From: Aureliella helgolandensis
Lineage (GTDB): Bacteria > Planctomycetota > Planctomycetia > Pirellulales > Pirellulaceae
Length of the DNA: 64,000 bases
Reading direction: 5' to 3'
Assembly: GCF_007752135.1 (NCBI RefSeq)
Contig: NZ_CP036298.1
Location: 4,712,001-4,776,000 of the forward strand
Shown here: positions 39,301 to 47,694 of the stretch, one piece after another
Layout: each line of letters starts with the position of its first letter
How positions within the stretch are numbered: position 1 is the first letter of the stretch
Program-made: the position numbers and the translations under genes
The notes under the pieces: model-generated
What the model was told of the DNA's origin: nothing
What the model saw: only the letters and a program-made list of their open reading frames with translations
Database searches by the model: none

Positions 39301-40020
39301 TCGTATTTTCCACTACAGATGCTGGCGGCGCAACGGACGGTGAATGCCCAGGAACTGCGGGCAGCACTAGGCACATGGCGCCCAGGTGCAGCACTCCCCA
39401 GGATTGCAACTCAGGAAAATGGAGAATGGGTCTACAACGATCGTGCCAGCTTGAATCAGGACATCGTGAGTTACATCACCGTCGGTGACGCCGTCAGCAA
39501 CAGACAGAGCCAGGTCATCACGCTCGCACGTCTTGGCGACAGTGAAGCCGAGACAACCGGCAGCGATTTCAGCGAGCGATGGAGGCGGTTCCTGGCCTGC
39601 CTGAACTTGTACCAGTTCAGCGAGAACTTCCGGTTCTGGGCTGCATCGGAAAGCGAAACGACGGCTCCCGAAATACCGCTCGAAGCGGTTGAAGCGGTGG
39701 CGGATGACTGGCAGCCGGTGATGGAAGAAGTTCTCCCGAGCCTGCAGCCATACGTGCAGGAGCTGGCCGCCGCCGCTCTGCCGTTACCTGCGGCCTTACC
39801 CAAAGTCGAATACTTCAATGAACAAATCGAAGACGATGCGTTTGCGGAGCTGGCATGGCCCAATTGTTCACCTCCGGTCGCACTTCTGGCTGGAGATCAG
39901 TCTGATTTTGCATCAGCATGGCAAGCACAGGGCTGGAAGGTTGTCACGCCGGACGATCTACAGGCAAAAGGCGTCGCACACTTGATCGATCTGATCGCCA
40001 AGGGAATTTCAGGAGCTTGA
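33322..40020 (+). CDS. DEAD/DEAH helicase with DUF1998 (MZB) and C-terminal nuclease-like domain
   Basis: A 2232-aa protein related to COG1205/DrmA-DrmB type helicases. Motif I is TGTGSGKTE (about 100-108), motif II LDELHTYDG near 250, motif III GTSATL near 286, motif VI YLQRIGRAGR near 1165. Zinc-binding pairs occur at CSECGESG near 551, CPNCQS near 693 and CGACGHMRP/CPQCGH near 1445-1473. A DUF1998/MZB block with CVCRQMR and CYRCIRTY is near 1740-1762. Near 1870-1910, PDFVLRT and AIFTDGFQYH followed by DDLKKRRSILESG resembles a Vsr/DUF559-type PD-(D/E)XK nuclease, so the protein could cut as well as unwind; that is inference. It is downstream of the IS256 insertion and may suffer polar effects. 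A 7-bp tandem repeat is at 34231-34258. Confidence 0.87.
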   Translation: MLPAHLAENIRKQVLFYLQSTFDFREKSVEKAFERFLTDPDTGLFKGPWVQLRRPYRPADAAERVPFDFPVEFHPFKHQNRSWRRLTSKSQHPKPTIVTTGTGSGKTECFLFPILDHCLRARKEGQKGIKAIILYPMNALAADQEKRFAKVIWRTSELKQAGIRVGNYTGRYDPSDPGASAGSGTKAMGEGHGISNHEAQQEDPPDILLTNYKMLDYLLLRPQDQRLWRWNSSQDTVSSFQQPLKYLVLDELHTYDGAQGADVACLIRRLKERMDILRGDLCVVGTSATLDDRDSRDHTQDVSGNRKPETGNSTSVDAKETSSDRLANFASTLFEEEINAEAVIGEDRVTVAEMVVLAPLEVTLPNPTGCLPLEDEDALKYALRQSVLWGGPQYAGPEISHQPFSKDDHKLIDEEKATLEAVEEWSVQLGGWLKGRMLFKYLLTIFEKSEADGSGPLTWQNLVDLLAREDLGFNDHPKATDRGAICASFFALVAQAKEVRSGHAFPLVPTQVQLWIRELRRLGRLVHDKPIFSWLDEPTQEFPSLPVFHCSECGESGWVGLADPNTETQIGAKGVTGFQLDSEPSKIYRGWFGFKGMRNPNIVVISPWPEETAKEIDWQDQKTFGFEAQQTLQPANEQQEFGFKQWYMCPKSLVLRLDDGPCPLTNDPKRFRVKVNHETRLDKKQNTVGDQGCPNCQSTDGVFFIGSQSATLSSVAIDELFGSVLNNDPKLLAFTDSVQDASHRAGFFSSRTYQFTFRTALQHVIDDAGVSGLRLSDAGPALLDWWSQPRPGWRGSIREAMASLLPPDLHEYSDFVNYRDNASASDPPKRLRDEIDLRLTWEVTSEFGLMQTHGRTIEPAGSSCIAWDDKRIESTLKNLRERIPGIDPALADMSDRAIKLWIYGFLHRARIRGAIAHPFLDSFAKNGFWGKYPFGRTISGRETYPGGGHYKPHLMVTQAQRTHDHVLAPSKGGRQPWQLVWARRSLAKPNADEASLLDLIAALLTCGTEAGLFTRLHQDGTKNFYAVSAHAALLTSDRVNLVCSESGKAVIRPTAEAEIWKGAPSWEYYSQKGRYAVAGYSPRQQYYQDRYRKGALRRVVASEHTGLLATEDREKLELEFSRTQHTDDPNVLTCTSTLEMGIDIGDLSSTMLCSIPPSTASYLQRIGRAGRSTGTALIVSVVNQRPHDLFFYGRPSEMLRGKVDPPGCWLDASAVLVRQYLAYGFDSATKIGELTELPKSGKQLVEDMAKPKGNIPKMLQWITKNEADLRGQFLKRFHGDVQSDTRERFVTETSSDLLLQRMHLATGEFERMNRDLENARKRLRDQLAKLDDEEKEARLEIEQELRILQGRLMSLSRTTALEILTDSGLLPNYAFPERGVRFYGAIYNKHRKSDQEHKPIEITRPAGVALKELAPANHFYTHSRVFDIQQIAIGNPQDPLIFTWAICGACGHMRPKEDLDKPEAQPACPQCGHDGDSASQLDQGQHRKFIEFSRSQALSYMEHYDSLSGDRSDERNREYYQTIRSFDLTQDTPAGAVGDEGLPFGIEYRASVIMREVNVGYQGEQGIVPFGVDQEAPEDGFRVCRDCGIVVRPGASLDDIRHRRSCSRRRANDKRRQEGRNELPYNWEPVYLYRELKSEAIRLLLPIADDNDIDTLTACVHLGLRLRFEGNPAHLNVSPQIMPDPATGMKRYYVVLLDGVPGGTGYLKTLYQEKDVQNRDGEGIMQVLRLARNTLETCVCRQMRQDPERQDTDGCYRCIRTYHLQYKSDTISRERGITLLSKLIAAGEKRVPQQALAAIKPNSLFGSMLEKKFVNLLESFVGQQNGGWEQTIIRGNQGFRFSLPGVERLWELELQPTLGSAQGVSIQSQPDFVLRTDDDRIKPVAIFTDGFQYHCHPVNRLADDLKKRRSILESGKYHVWSVTWDDLNPENADHVMVCHSPVAQMLQQYANAAKGQGKIVPDARKMICNGLVQLKAFIAAPHAPGWTQLATFASYFPLQMLAAQRTVNAQELRAALGTWRPGAALPRIATQENGEWVYNDRASLNQDIVSYITVGDAVSNRQSQVITLARLGDSEAETTGSDFSERWRRFLACLNLYQFSENFRFWAASESETTAPEIPLEAVEAVADDWQPVMEEVLPSLQPYVQELAAAALPLPAALPKVEYFNEQIEDDAFAELAWPNCSPPVALLAGDQSDFASAWQAQGWKVVTPDDLQAKGVAHLIDLIAKGISGA
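34231..34258. repeat. 7-bp tandem repeat inside the helicase gene
   Basis: Four units: GGAAACC, GGAAACC, GGAAACT, GGAAACT. The 7-bp period is not a multiple of three, yet four units keep the frame, encoding a loop between motifs III and IV (NRKPETGN). A two-unit copy of the same repeat is in the DUF429 gene at 33236-33249. Confidence 0.75.
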
Positions 40021-40022
40021 CT

Positions 40023-42113
40023 ATGGCCAAATTGATGGTCCACCGAAACATATTGAAGTCCTTTCATAAGCTCCCGAGCAAGGTGCAGAAGCGAGTTTCC
40101 GAGCTGATCGGGGAGTTTCAGCATGACCCGGAATCGCCTGCGATTGGTCTGCATCCACTTCCTGGAACCATGTTGGATCCGAAGGTCCGTGGAGTAAAGA
40201 AGCTTCCCGATGGGTACCGGGCAATCGTGATTGCTCCTGAGAAGGGTGACACGTACTTGTTGGTGCACATCGATGCCCACGACAAGGCCTACGACTGGGC
40301 CAAGAACAAACGATTTGAAGTCCACGGAATGACCGGTGTCTTTCAGGTATTCGATGCCGCGGAAGTCCAGTCTGTCGTCCAGGAAGCCGTGCCGACTCAA
40401 CCTCGACTGTCTGATTATCCACTTGCTCGCCTGTCAGACGATGATTTGTTTAAAGCGGGCGTCCCCAAACCCCTTATACCAGCGGTAAGGTCGATCCGCA
40501 GTGACGATGCTTTAGAAGCGCTCAGTGCGTATTTACCACCTGACTGCCGTGACGTGCTGTTTGGCCTAGCCGCTGGCATGACGCTCGAGCAATCGATCGA
40601 TGAAATGCTCGGTGCCGTTGCTGCGCCGGCAGACGTTGTTCCCGAAAGCCCTGGCGACTTCACGAAGATCCAGAAGACTCCGAACTTCGACCTAGTACTG
40701 GTCGCAGGCGAAGAGGAATTGAAGCAGATTCTAGAAGGTACTCTGGAAGAGTGGCGGATCTTCCTCCACCCCTATCAACAAAAACTTGTCAAGTGGAAGA
40801 CGAAGGGGCCGATGAACGTGACTGGTTCGGCGGGCACCGGAAAGACAGTCGCTCTCATGCACCGTGCTGTACATCTTGCTCGACAGCTTGTGGACGAGTC
40901 CGCACGAATCCTGGTGACGACGTTCACGACAAATTTGTCGGTGACAATCAAGCATCACATGCAGCGTCTCGCTCCGGATGTCGCTGGTCGCATCGAAGTG
41001 ACCAACCTGCATGCTCTGGCTCGAACCATTTGCAATCGAGCCGGCTGGAAGGGACGAATTGCGGAGGATGAAGAATTAGCCCAGATTTGGGCGGATGTGT
41101 GGCTGAGCTATTCGGAGGAGCTGCCGCTCTCCAAAGAGGAAATGCAGCTAGAGTATGAGCTAGTCATCGACCCCAACGGTATCGATGACGAAGAAACATA
41201 CCTCGGCACCGTTCGATCCGGCCGACCAAGGGTTAGTCGAAAGCAACGTAAAGCTGCATGGCCTGTCTTCCGGGCATTCCAACGAGGCCTTAAGAAACGA
41301 AACCTGTTGACGTTCGAGGGGGCCATTCACGAAGCTCGCTTAGCAGTCTTACAGGGGAACTTCACACGCTACGCCCACGTGCTTGTCGACGAAGTTCAGG
41401 ACTTTAGCTTGGAAGCCCTTCGTCTGATTCGAGCCATCAGTCCAATTGATGAAGGCACACCCGACCCACTTTGCACCGTCGGTGACGGCCATCAGCGAAT
41501 CTACCGCACGAAGATCCCAATGAGCCGCGCAGGCATCGATATCCGTGGTCGCTCCCGTCGGTTGAAGATCAATTATCGAACCAGCGAACAGATTCGCAAG
41601 TTTGCGCAGGGGATCTTAAAAGGCGTAGAAATTGACGACCTCGATGGTGGGCTTGCGACAACCGTCGGAGACCACTCGGTCTTCAAGGGGCCTGAGCCGC
41701 TAATCGAAAAATGCGAGACTGAGAACGCGGAAGCTGAAGCCATTGTCGCTTGGGTACAAATGCTGATGTCAGATTACGGACTCGCTACTCATGAAATCTG
41801 TGTCACGCCACGCAAGCCCAAAATCGTCACAGCGTTGTCCTCCGCAGGCATTGCAACCTTTGAACTCAAGCCGCGTGAAGAGGACCCAGGATCTGAAGAA
41901 GCAGGCGTTCGTGTGGGAACCATGAAACGCATCAAAGGACTCGAGTTCCGGGCCGTGGCCATAGCCTGCGCCAACAAAGACGACGCAATGAACGCCCCCA
42001 ATCAATCCGACATCCGGGATCGATGCGAACGCTACGTCGCAGCAACGCGAGCACGGGAACACTTATTGATCACGCTGGCCGCTAGTGCAGGTAAGTCGGA
42101 GCCCGAACAATGA
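40023..42113 (+). CDS. UvrD/Rep-type helicase with N-terminal RelE/ParE-like domain
   Basis: A 696-aa protein. Residues 1-95 (VHRNILKSFHKLPSKVQKRV, LPDGYRAIVI, LLVHIDAHDKAYDWAK) match the RelE/ParE toxin fold. An SF1 helicase follows, with GSAGTGKT near 267-274, VDEVQDFS near 453, a Tyr-Arg motif (KINYRTSEQIRKF) and YVAATRAREHLLIT at the end. The start at ATG 40023 is supported by CAGGAG about ten bases upstream, three bases after the DUF1998 helicase stop. ParE-UvrD fusions are known in bacteria; the small domain may cut mRNA or bind DNA gyrase, or be only a binding module. It overlaps the next gene by four bases. Confidence 0.83.
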   Translation: MAKLMVHRNILKSFHKLPSKVQKRVSELIGEFQHDPESPAIGLHPLPGTMLDPKVRGVKKLPDGYRAIVIAPEKGDTYLLVHIDAHDKAYDWAKNKRFEVHGMTGVFQVFDAAEVQSVVQEAVPTQPRLSDYPLARLSDDDLFKAGVPKPLIPAVRSIRSDDALEALSAYLPPDCRDVLFGLAAGMTLEQSIDEMLGAVAAPADVVPESPGDFTKIQKTPNFDLVLVAGEEELKQILEGTLEEWRIFLHPYQQKLVKWKTKGPMNVTGSAGTGKTVALMHRAVHLARQLVDESARILVTTFTTNLSVTIKHHMQRLAPDVAGRIEVTNLHALARTICNRAGWKGRIAEDEELAQIWADVWLSYSEELPLSKEEMQLEYELVIDPNGIDDEETYLGTVRSGRPRVSRKQRKAAWPVFRAFQRGLKKRNLLTFEGAIHEARLAVLQGNFTRYAHVLVDEVQDFSLEALRLIRAISPIDEGTPDPLCTVGDGHQRIYRTKIPMSRAGIDIRGRSRRLKINYRTSEQIRKFAQGILKGVEIDDLDGGLATTVGDHSVFKGPEPLIEKCETENAEAEAIVAWVQMLMSDYGLATHEICVTPRKPKIVTALSSAGIATFELKPREEDPGSEEAGVRVGTMKRIKGLEFRAVAIACANKDDAMNAPNQSDIRDRCERYVAATRAREHLLITLAASAGKSEPEQ

Positions 42114-42355
42114 CAACGATACCGAATCCCGAGATCGAAGAGCGTATCATCTATCACTATTGCGATGCAAATGCGTTGCTGTCAACGTTTGAAGAACTAT
42201 CCGACACACGACTTGCCGCAGACGATTCGATCTTCGTCAAACGCGTCGATATCGGCGGAATGTCCAGCGGACATGTCGGTCCCAGATGGTGGCGAGAATC
42301 AGAAACAGCACTCCTGCTTCAACAGTTTCGAAGCATTCAAAAGGTGGCAGTGTGA
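42110..42355 (+). CDS. Small protein of the DISARM-like operon (81 aa)
   Basis: An 81-aa protein starting at ATG 42110 in an ATGA overlap with the UvrD stop and ending in a GTGA overlap with the FRG gene, so it is tightly coupled to both. IIYHYCDANALLSTFEEL resembles the first helix of DUF2971-type proteins, but the rest (VKRVDIGGMSSGHVGPRWWRE) does not follow that family. Function unknown. The double overlap is the main support for it being a true gene. Confidence 0.6.
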   Translation: MTTIPNPEIEERIIYHYCDANALLSTFEELSDTRLAADDSIFVKRVDIGGMSSGHVGPRWWRESETALLLQQFRSIQKVAV

Positions 42356-43404
42356 CAACGGAAAACGTAGAGATTATCGAGATCAAGAGTGCAAAAGATT
42401 TCCTTGCAGCCCTGCGTCCATCAAACGACTTGTGGCTCGCGAGCGGGAGTTCGATACATCCGTGGGTGTTTCGAGGACATCGCAACGAACAATGGAAACT
42501 GGAACCAACTGCTTGGCGCGAACAGACTCTCAGCTCTTCGCGGTTCATGGATGTCCGTTCTTACGTCGATGAGGAAATTATTGAACGAACGATAAGTATT
42601 AACTCGACTTTTTCAAATATCCATCAGATTGACAAAGAGCGGATACGCGGTTTTGTTGCTCAGAGAAGGTTTGAGTTTCTTGAAGTGCAAGCATTCTGCG
42701 CACTGGTGGACGACCTAGGGTTTACCGTGCCCGGCGGGCCGATCTCCATGGAGCTTTCACTCGACTTTACTTCCGGGAGCTCATTGGAAACGCCACATCA
42801 CGCAGTTGCTCTCGCCCAGCACCACGGGATGCACACGAGACTTATCGATTGGACTCGCAATCCGCTCGCCGCCGCATTCTTTGCCGCAGAGAAGGTGAAT
42901 GAAACTGATGGGAAACTTTGTGTTTGGGCGTTCAATCGGCGAGCACTGATTAACAATGTTGATTGGAAAGAACTGTTCGTCCCACGTAGTGAAATTGGCT
43001 TCTTGCACGCACAGGCCGGCTTGTTTACCTATTGCCCAATGGCCGATGGGCTCTTTCTGTTCAATGGTAGATGGCCCGTAATGGAGGAGATGATTTCGGG
43101 AAACGAGTATTGCGAGTTCGCATTTCGGAAACTCACTCTTCCATGGTCCGAGGCACCAGAACTTCGACGTCTACTTTACGCTGAGTCGGTTTCCAAGGCA
43201 CATTTGATGCCATCTTACGACAACGTGCGTGAGACTCTCTGCAACTTGTGGGATGAATACGAGCGTACCGCGAAACTAAGCGCGAATAGCGGTGAATCGG
43301 TAAACAATCGCGACCAGCGTTCGAAGCAGCAACTGACTGAGACGGCTAGTGCTTGCAGCGAGACAAACGTCCAGTCGTTACATGGCGACAGTCAAACAGA
43401 TTGA
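42352..43404 (+). CDS. FRG-domain protein
   Basis: A 350-aa protein starting with GTG 42352 (MTTENVEIIEIKSAKDF), which overlaps the previous stop; an ATG at 42286 is also in frame but falls inside the upstream gene. The FRG domain shows HPWVFRGHRNEQWKLEPTAW (37-56) and, near 152-177, LAQHHGMHTRLIDWT then NPLAAAFFAA, the defining parts. FRG proteins are common in defence islands and are suspected effectors of abortive infection, with activity unproven in most cases. The tail (about 300-350) is Ser/Asn/Gln-rich and looks disordered. Confidence 0.83.
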   Translation: MTTENVEIIEIKSAKDFLAALRPSNDLWLASGSSIHPWVFRGHRNEQWKLEPTAWREQTLSSSRFMDVRSYVDEEIIERTISINSTFSNIHQIDKERIRGFVAQRRFEFLEVQAFCALVDDLGFTVPGGPISMELSLDFTSGSSLETPHHAVALAQHHGMHTRLIDWTRNPLAAAFFAAEKVNETDGKLCVWAFNRRALINNVDWKELFVPRSEIGFLHAQAGLFTYCPMADGLFLFNGRWPVMEEMISGNEYCEFAFRKLTLPWSEAPELRRLLYAESVSKAHLMPSYDNVRETLCNLWDEYERTAKLSANSGESVNNRDQRSKQQLTETASACSETNVQSLHGDSQTD

Positions 43405-43486
43405 CAGCAACTTGCGTGAAACTGCAAAGATTGAATTCGATATCATAGACATCAAAGAAATGAAGCAAATCAGCAATGTCAAATAA
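43382..43486 (+). other. Possible 34-codon small frame
   Basis: MATVKQIDSNLRETAKIEFD followed by 14 residues bridges the FRG stop and the DUF262 start, overlapping both. There is no clear ribosome site, so translation may depend on coupling. The ends fit a short leader that couples two genes, but a chance frame is equally possible. Confidence 0.2.
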
Positions 43487-44522
43487 TCGCCCGAGGCACA
43501 ACTTCCAAACAATCGCGTGGTTTCGTGATTTATTCAAGCGAGAGAAACTTGACCTTGAACCGCCATATCAGCGTCGAAGCGTTTGGAACCAATCATTCAA
43601 AGATTACTTCATCGATACCGTTTTGCTCGGCTACCCTACCGCGGCAATCTTCCTCTACGAGGAATTTTCGTTATCGGGAGACGTTATCTACCGAGTGGTT
43701 GATGGCAAGCAGCGGCTTACAACCCTATTTGAGTTTCTTGAGGGAAAGTTTCCAGTCGGAGAGAAAGCGCAACTTTCGAGTCTCCGCGGGCAGTATTGGG
43801 AGCAACTCGACAGCGACTTAAAGAAGCGATTTTGGGCCTACGAGTTCTTAGTCGAATACCTACCAGATACCGAAGAGACGAAGATCAACGACATCTTTGA
43901 TCGTATCAACCGAAATGTGGCAAAACTTTCTCCGCAAGAACTGCGTCACGCCCGCTACGATGGTGAGTTCATATCCTCTGCCGAGGAAATGACGAAATGG
44001 ATGTTCGCGAAGTTGCCATCGGGATTTCCGAACCTACAGGATCGCTCAAAACGCCAAATGAAGGATGTAGAAGTTGTCGCACAGTTGATGCTCTGTCTTG
44101 AAGAAGGGGTTAAAAGCTATTCTCAAGCGGATCTCGACAAGGCTTTCAGCGATCGCGATGAAAGCTGGGAGAGGAAGCTCGAAATCGAAGAGCATTTTCG
44201 AGATACCATTGGTCGAGTCTCTAGAGTCGTAACTGCTGGACACGAATTGAATCGTACGAGGCTCAAGAATCAGGCTGATTTCTTCTCTCTCTTCGCTGTT
44301 TTGGCAGATCCCTCAGTAGACAGCCACCCTATCGATGACGTCGCATTGCGCATTTCCGAGTTCATTGAACTGGTAGAAGACTCAGGGCGCCGAGCAGATT
44401 CCAAGGCTGCGCTATCTTACTTCGACGCCGCGCGATCTGCGTCAAATGACGTCGGTCCTCGGAATACTCGAATCAAGATTCTCGCTGCGAAGATTCGCGG
44501 AGAGGAACCGATACTACCATGA
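43476..44522 (+). CDS. DUF262 (GmrS/ParB-like) protein
   Basis: A 348-aa protein with the DUF262 signature: PPYQRRSVWN (29-38), LGYPTAAIFL and RVVDGKQRLTTLFEFL (73-88). In GmrSD-type restriction systems this domain is a nucleotide-dependent ParB-like unit that senses or cleaves modified DNA, usually joined to a DUF1607/HNH half. Here that half is missing and the next gene is a RelA/SpoT-like synthetase, overlapping by four bases (ATGA at 44519). The pair probably acts together, perhaps with DUF262 as sensor and the synthetase as effector. Confidence 0.83.
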   Translation: MSNNRPRHNFQTIAWFRDLFKREKLDLEPPYQRRSVWNQSFKDYFIDTVLLGYPTAAIFLYEEFSLSGDVIYRVVDGKQRLTTLFEFLEGKFPVGEKAQLSSLRGQYWEQLDSDLKKRFWAYEFLVEYLPDTEETKINDIFDRINRNVAKLSPQELRHARYDGEFISSAEEMTKWMFAKLPSGFPNLQDRSKRQMKDVEVVAQLMLCLEEGVKSYSQADLDKAFSDRDESWERKLEIEEHFRDTIGRVSRVVTAGHELNRTRLKNQADFFSLFAVLADPSVDSHPIDDVALRISEFIELVEDSGRRADSKAALSYFDAARSASNDVGPRNTRIKILAAKIRGEEPILP

Positions 44523-45520
44523 TTGTTCCAAGTGACATAAGAAGAGCATATGACTTCAGCGATCCCTATATCGTGCAGATGGAACAGCGAGTGCGGGACA
44601 TAGTTCTTTCGTACTGTGAGAATGAAGGTTACGCCTATGTTGGCCGCAGAAAGGAGCTCGACTCACTCAGTGAGAAGCTAGAATCAGGACGATACAAGGC
44701 ATGGAGCGATATTGATGACGTGTTTGGGTGCACGATCGTAATTCCGCATCTTGAGAAAGAGAATGCGGTTATCGATTACTTGAATGCGAAGTTCCGTTGT
44801 GTCGACCTTCGAGCTCGCGGCAAAACGAAAAAGCCCCCGGATTCATTTCGCTTCGATGCGACACGATTTATAGGATCATTGCTTTTTGATTCTGGTGTTG
44901 ACTCCCATCCAGTTTTCACTTCACTCAAATTCGAAGTGCAAATCCGATCGGCGTTTGAGCATGCGTGGTCGGTTTCGATGCATGGTCTCGCCTATAAGAC
45001 TGATGATATTGATTGGAAACGCAAAAGAGTTGCAGCACAGATCAAGGCTGTAGTCGAGCAGCTTGATCAACTGATAGTTTCATTTGAAACAGCAGCTTCT
45101 CCAGTCATCGAATCTCCATGGCCCGAAACTGAGTTTCTGAAGGCAATTTATGACTGCTTCCATCAGCTGAATGAGGTGAACTCATTTCCTGAAGAGTCTG
45201 TACCAAGCAGCTGGAGCAGATTTAGTGAGAATCTATATTCGCTTTTGCAGTCATCACGATCTTGGCCACGAAACTTTGAAGACCGGTTGCCATACGTCAG
45301 AGATTGTTTGGATGTGGTGGCAAATCACATCAGCAACTTGGATGATTTTCCACGAAGTATTTCTTTGCATCAGCTTGCACTCGGCGTTCTATGGGATGCA
45401 AAGAAACTGGTGCCTAAACTAAGTAGATTTACCCCCATCATCACTTCAGAGCTTGAAGATATATTTCCATCCCTTAAGTCTTGCAGTACGCGTTTTCAGT
45501 TCGCAAAGCTTGGCGGCTGA
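44519..45520 (+). CDS. RelA/SpoT-domain nucleotide pyrophosphokinase-like protein
   Basis: A 333-aa protein. The synthetase fold occupies about residues 20-185: VGRRKELDSLSEKL (41-54) supplies the Arg/Lys and Ser of the ATP site, WSDIDDVFGCTIVIP (62-76) the catalytic Asp and Gly, and FEVQIRSAFEHAW (about 138-150) the EVQIR strand. The key residues look intact, so it may make an alarmone or transfer pyrophosphate to nucleotides or tRNA, as in toxSAS toxins. There is no hydrolase or TGS domain. The C-terminal 150 residues are helical and unassigned. It overlaps the DUF262 gene. The exact product is unknown. Confidence 0.83.
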   Translation: MIVPSDIRRAYDFSDPYIVQMEQRVRDIVLSYCENEGYAYVGRRKELDSLSEKLESGRYKAWSDIDDVFGCTIVIPHLEKENAVIDYLNAKFRCVDLRARGKTKKPPDSFRFDATRFIGSLLFDSGVDSHPVFTSLKFEVQIRSAFEHAWSVSMHGLAYKTDDIDWKRKRVAAQIKAVVEQLDQLIVSFETAASPVIESPWPETEFLKAIYDCFHQLNEVNSFPEESVPSSWSRFSENLYSLLQSSRSWPRNFEDRLPYVRDCLDVVANHISNLDDFPRSISLHQLALGVLWDAKKLVPKLSRFTPIITSELEDIFPSLKSCSTRFQFAKLGG

Positions 45521-45543
45521 ATTGATTGGAGCGGAATGCTACT

Positions 45544-45651
45544 ATGCCATCGAGTGCTGTGATTGGAAACGACGTCGAGTTCCTTGAAGATGATATTTCT
45601 GTCTATTTTGAACATGCTCGTATTTCGACTGGAATGAGAAAGAGCGATTGA
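45544..45651 (+). other. Possible 35-codon small frame before the sacsin-like gene
   Basis: Starts at ATG 45544, encodes MPSSAVIGNDVEFLEDDISV followed by 15 residues and stops at TGA 45649-45651; the same frame continues open for 14 codons afterwards. There is no ribosome site and no family match. It may be the remnant of an older gene or a chance frame. Confidence 0.15.
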
Positions 45652-47573
45652 CAGCCAAGTGCGGCGGATAAGGCAGTGCTTTTCCATACACCTTGATGAA
45701 CCAACATTTGATCGTGAAACCACCCTCCAACATAGTCCGCGCGACCGACCACCCTCGAGCGGCAGACATTCAGAACATTCGTAATCTATTGCGAGGTTAT
45801 GGATCCACTGGCAGCTTGCTCAAAGAGATGGTCCAGAATGCAATTGACGCCAACGCTCAGCATCTTTGCTTTACTATGATCCGCGGTGACAAGAATGCTC
45901 CACACCCGCTGTTTAGAACGGATTGTCTCTGCATCGTTAACGATGGGCCGTTTTCTCCAGCCAACCTGGACGCAATCTTTCGCATGAATGTGGGCACCAA
46001 GGCTCACGAGTCACATAGCATTGGCCGCTTTGGACTTGGGATTAAGAGCCTATTTTGGTTTTGCGAAGCGTTCTTTATCTGCGCGAACGCAGATTCATCT
46101 CTAGGGTGGGACGGTCAAGCAAACATTCCGTTCGCCTTTTACAATCCTGCCCAGAGCTTGCGATACCAAGACTGGGATGAGGCGGCGAATCAGTATAGTG
46201 CCGACATTCAAGGGCGGATTGCTGATTGTGTGACATCGCTTGGCAGTTTCGATAACCGCTGGCTCGCATTGTGGTTGCCACTTCGCACGCGGTTGCAAAG
46301 TCATAGCCCGAATCACTTTATCGAGAAATTTTATCCAGCTGAGGACGAAAAATTCTTCGCTCAGCTACGCGAGCAACTGCAAGACCTGTGTCCATCACTA
46401 TTTTTTACGAACAAGTTAGCAACCATCTCGCTCGTCGACCAACGCAATGCTAGTGAGCCGATTGTCACGTGGCAGCGCCACGAATTTCAGCAACCAGCAA
46501 GTGTTGAGCAGACTGGGATTGAGCATGGCTTCGACATTAAATCCAGCTTAAGTGTCAACGACAACACCTCCGATCAAATTCGTTCGATCGGATGGTCAGG
46601 AGTTTTGGCCGATGAAAACATTGGTGGGTTGAAGCGGAACGGATGGCCACAATCGACCACAATCACCTCAGACGGTGAAGAAATCGTTCAGGATGTAAAG
46701 GCTGAACCGCATTTTGCGGTGACGGTATCCCATAGGACCAACGATGCTTCCACCTTGTCCATCGTTTGGTCGGTCTTTCTGCCGGTTGGCGAACAACCAA
46801 CGGGCAAGGTCAAGAGCTCGCTTCCGAGTTCAATGGGAGAGATCGTCATTACGCTCCATGGTTACTTCTTTCTCGACTCGGAGCGTCGGCGAATCGACGC
46901 TTTGGAAAAGTCATTTACAGGTGATTCGTCAGCAACCATCTACTCCCGCTGGAATGCATTAGTTTGCCGAAATGGCACCCTTGCCGCGATCCCGCAAGCT
47001 CTGGCTGAATACTGCCATTCACAGACTGTTCCGGGCGAGCACTGTGCTGCGCTCGCCAAAGCGATCAAAGAGACATGGCTTTGGCAACAATTCAGCGGTG
47101 ATATTTGCGCAAAATATCGCTGGTTGCCTCGCCTAACACTAAATGGATCCGAATGGACCTTGATTGCAAGTATCGAAACGATTTGGGCCGTTCCCGAAAT
47201 AACAGACATCGGATTGCTCGTACGGTACATCCCGAATATCAAGCAGCTAATTGACACGGAATTCGTGATTTCGCGTAGGAACACTGCGGATAGCGAATCC
47301 AACGGTCTTGGAGATGATGCACCCCGCACGCTCCTCGCTTCGAACGTGGAATGGCTTGTCGAAAGTGTCAATTGGGCGACGGAAATTCCAGTTAGAGTCA
47401 CGAACTGGATCAACACGTTAGTCGATCAATTGGATGCCGTACCGGACTCATTGCGCGACAAATTGAACGACCTCCCATTGATAGGTGTTCGCGTCCTTAC
47501 TTCGGGAAGCCGCATAATGCAATGTGTTCGCGTTTGTCGGGAGCTAGAAGCCGATGTATTGGTTCAGCCTAAG

Positions 47574-47576
47574 ATG
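47574..47576. repeat. IS3 target-site duplication, left copy
   Basis: ATG, repeated at 49188-49190. Three bases is a normal duplication length for the IS3 family; so short a match would be weak alone but it restores the reading frame exactly. Confidence 0.7.
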
Positions 47577-47694
47577 TGAAAACGCGGATTGAGAATAGCA
47601 TAGTAAAGAAGTGAATTTTCGGTTATTTGGATGCAAAGGGGGCTAGCCCCCAAACCCCCAGGATTTTGCGCCTTGGGGGCCATTAACAAGCTCG

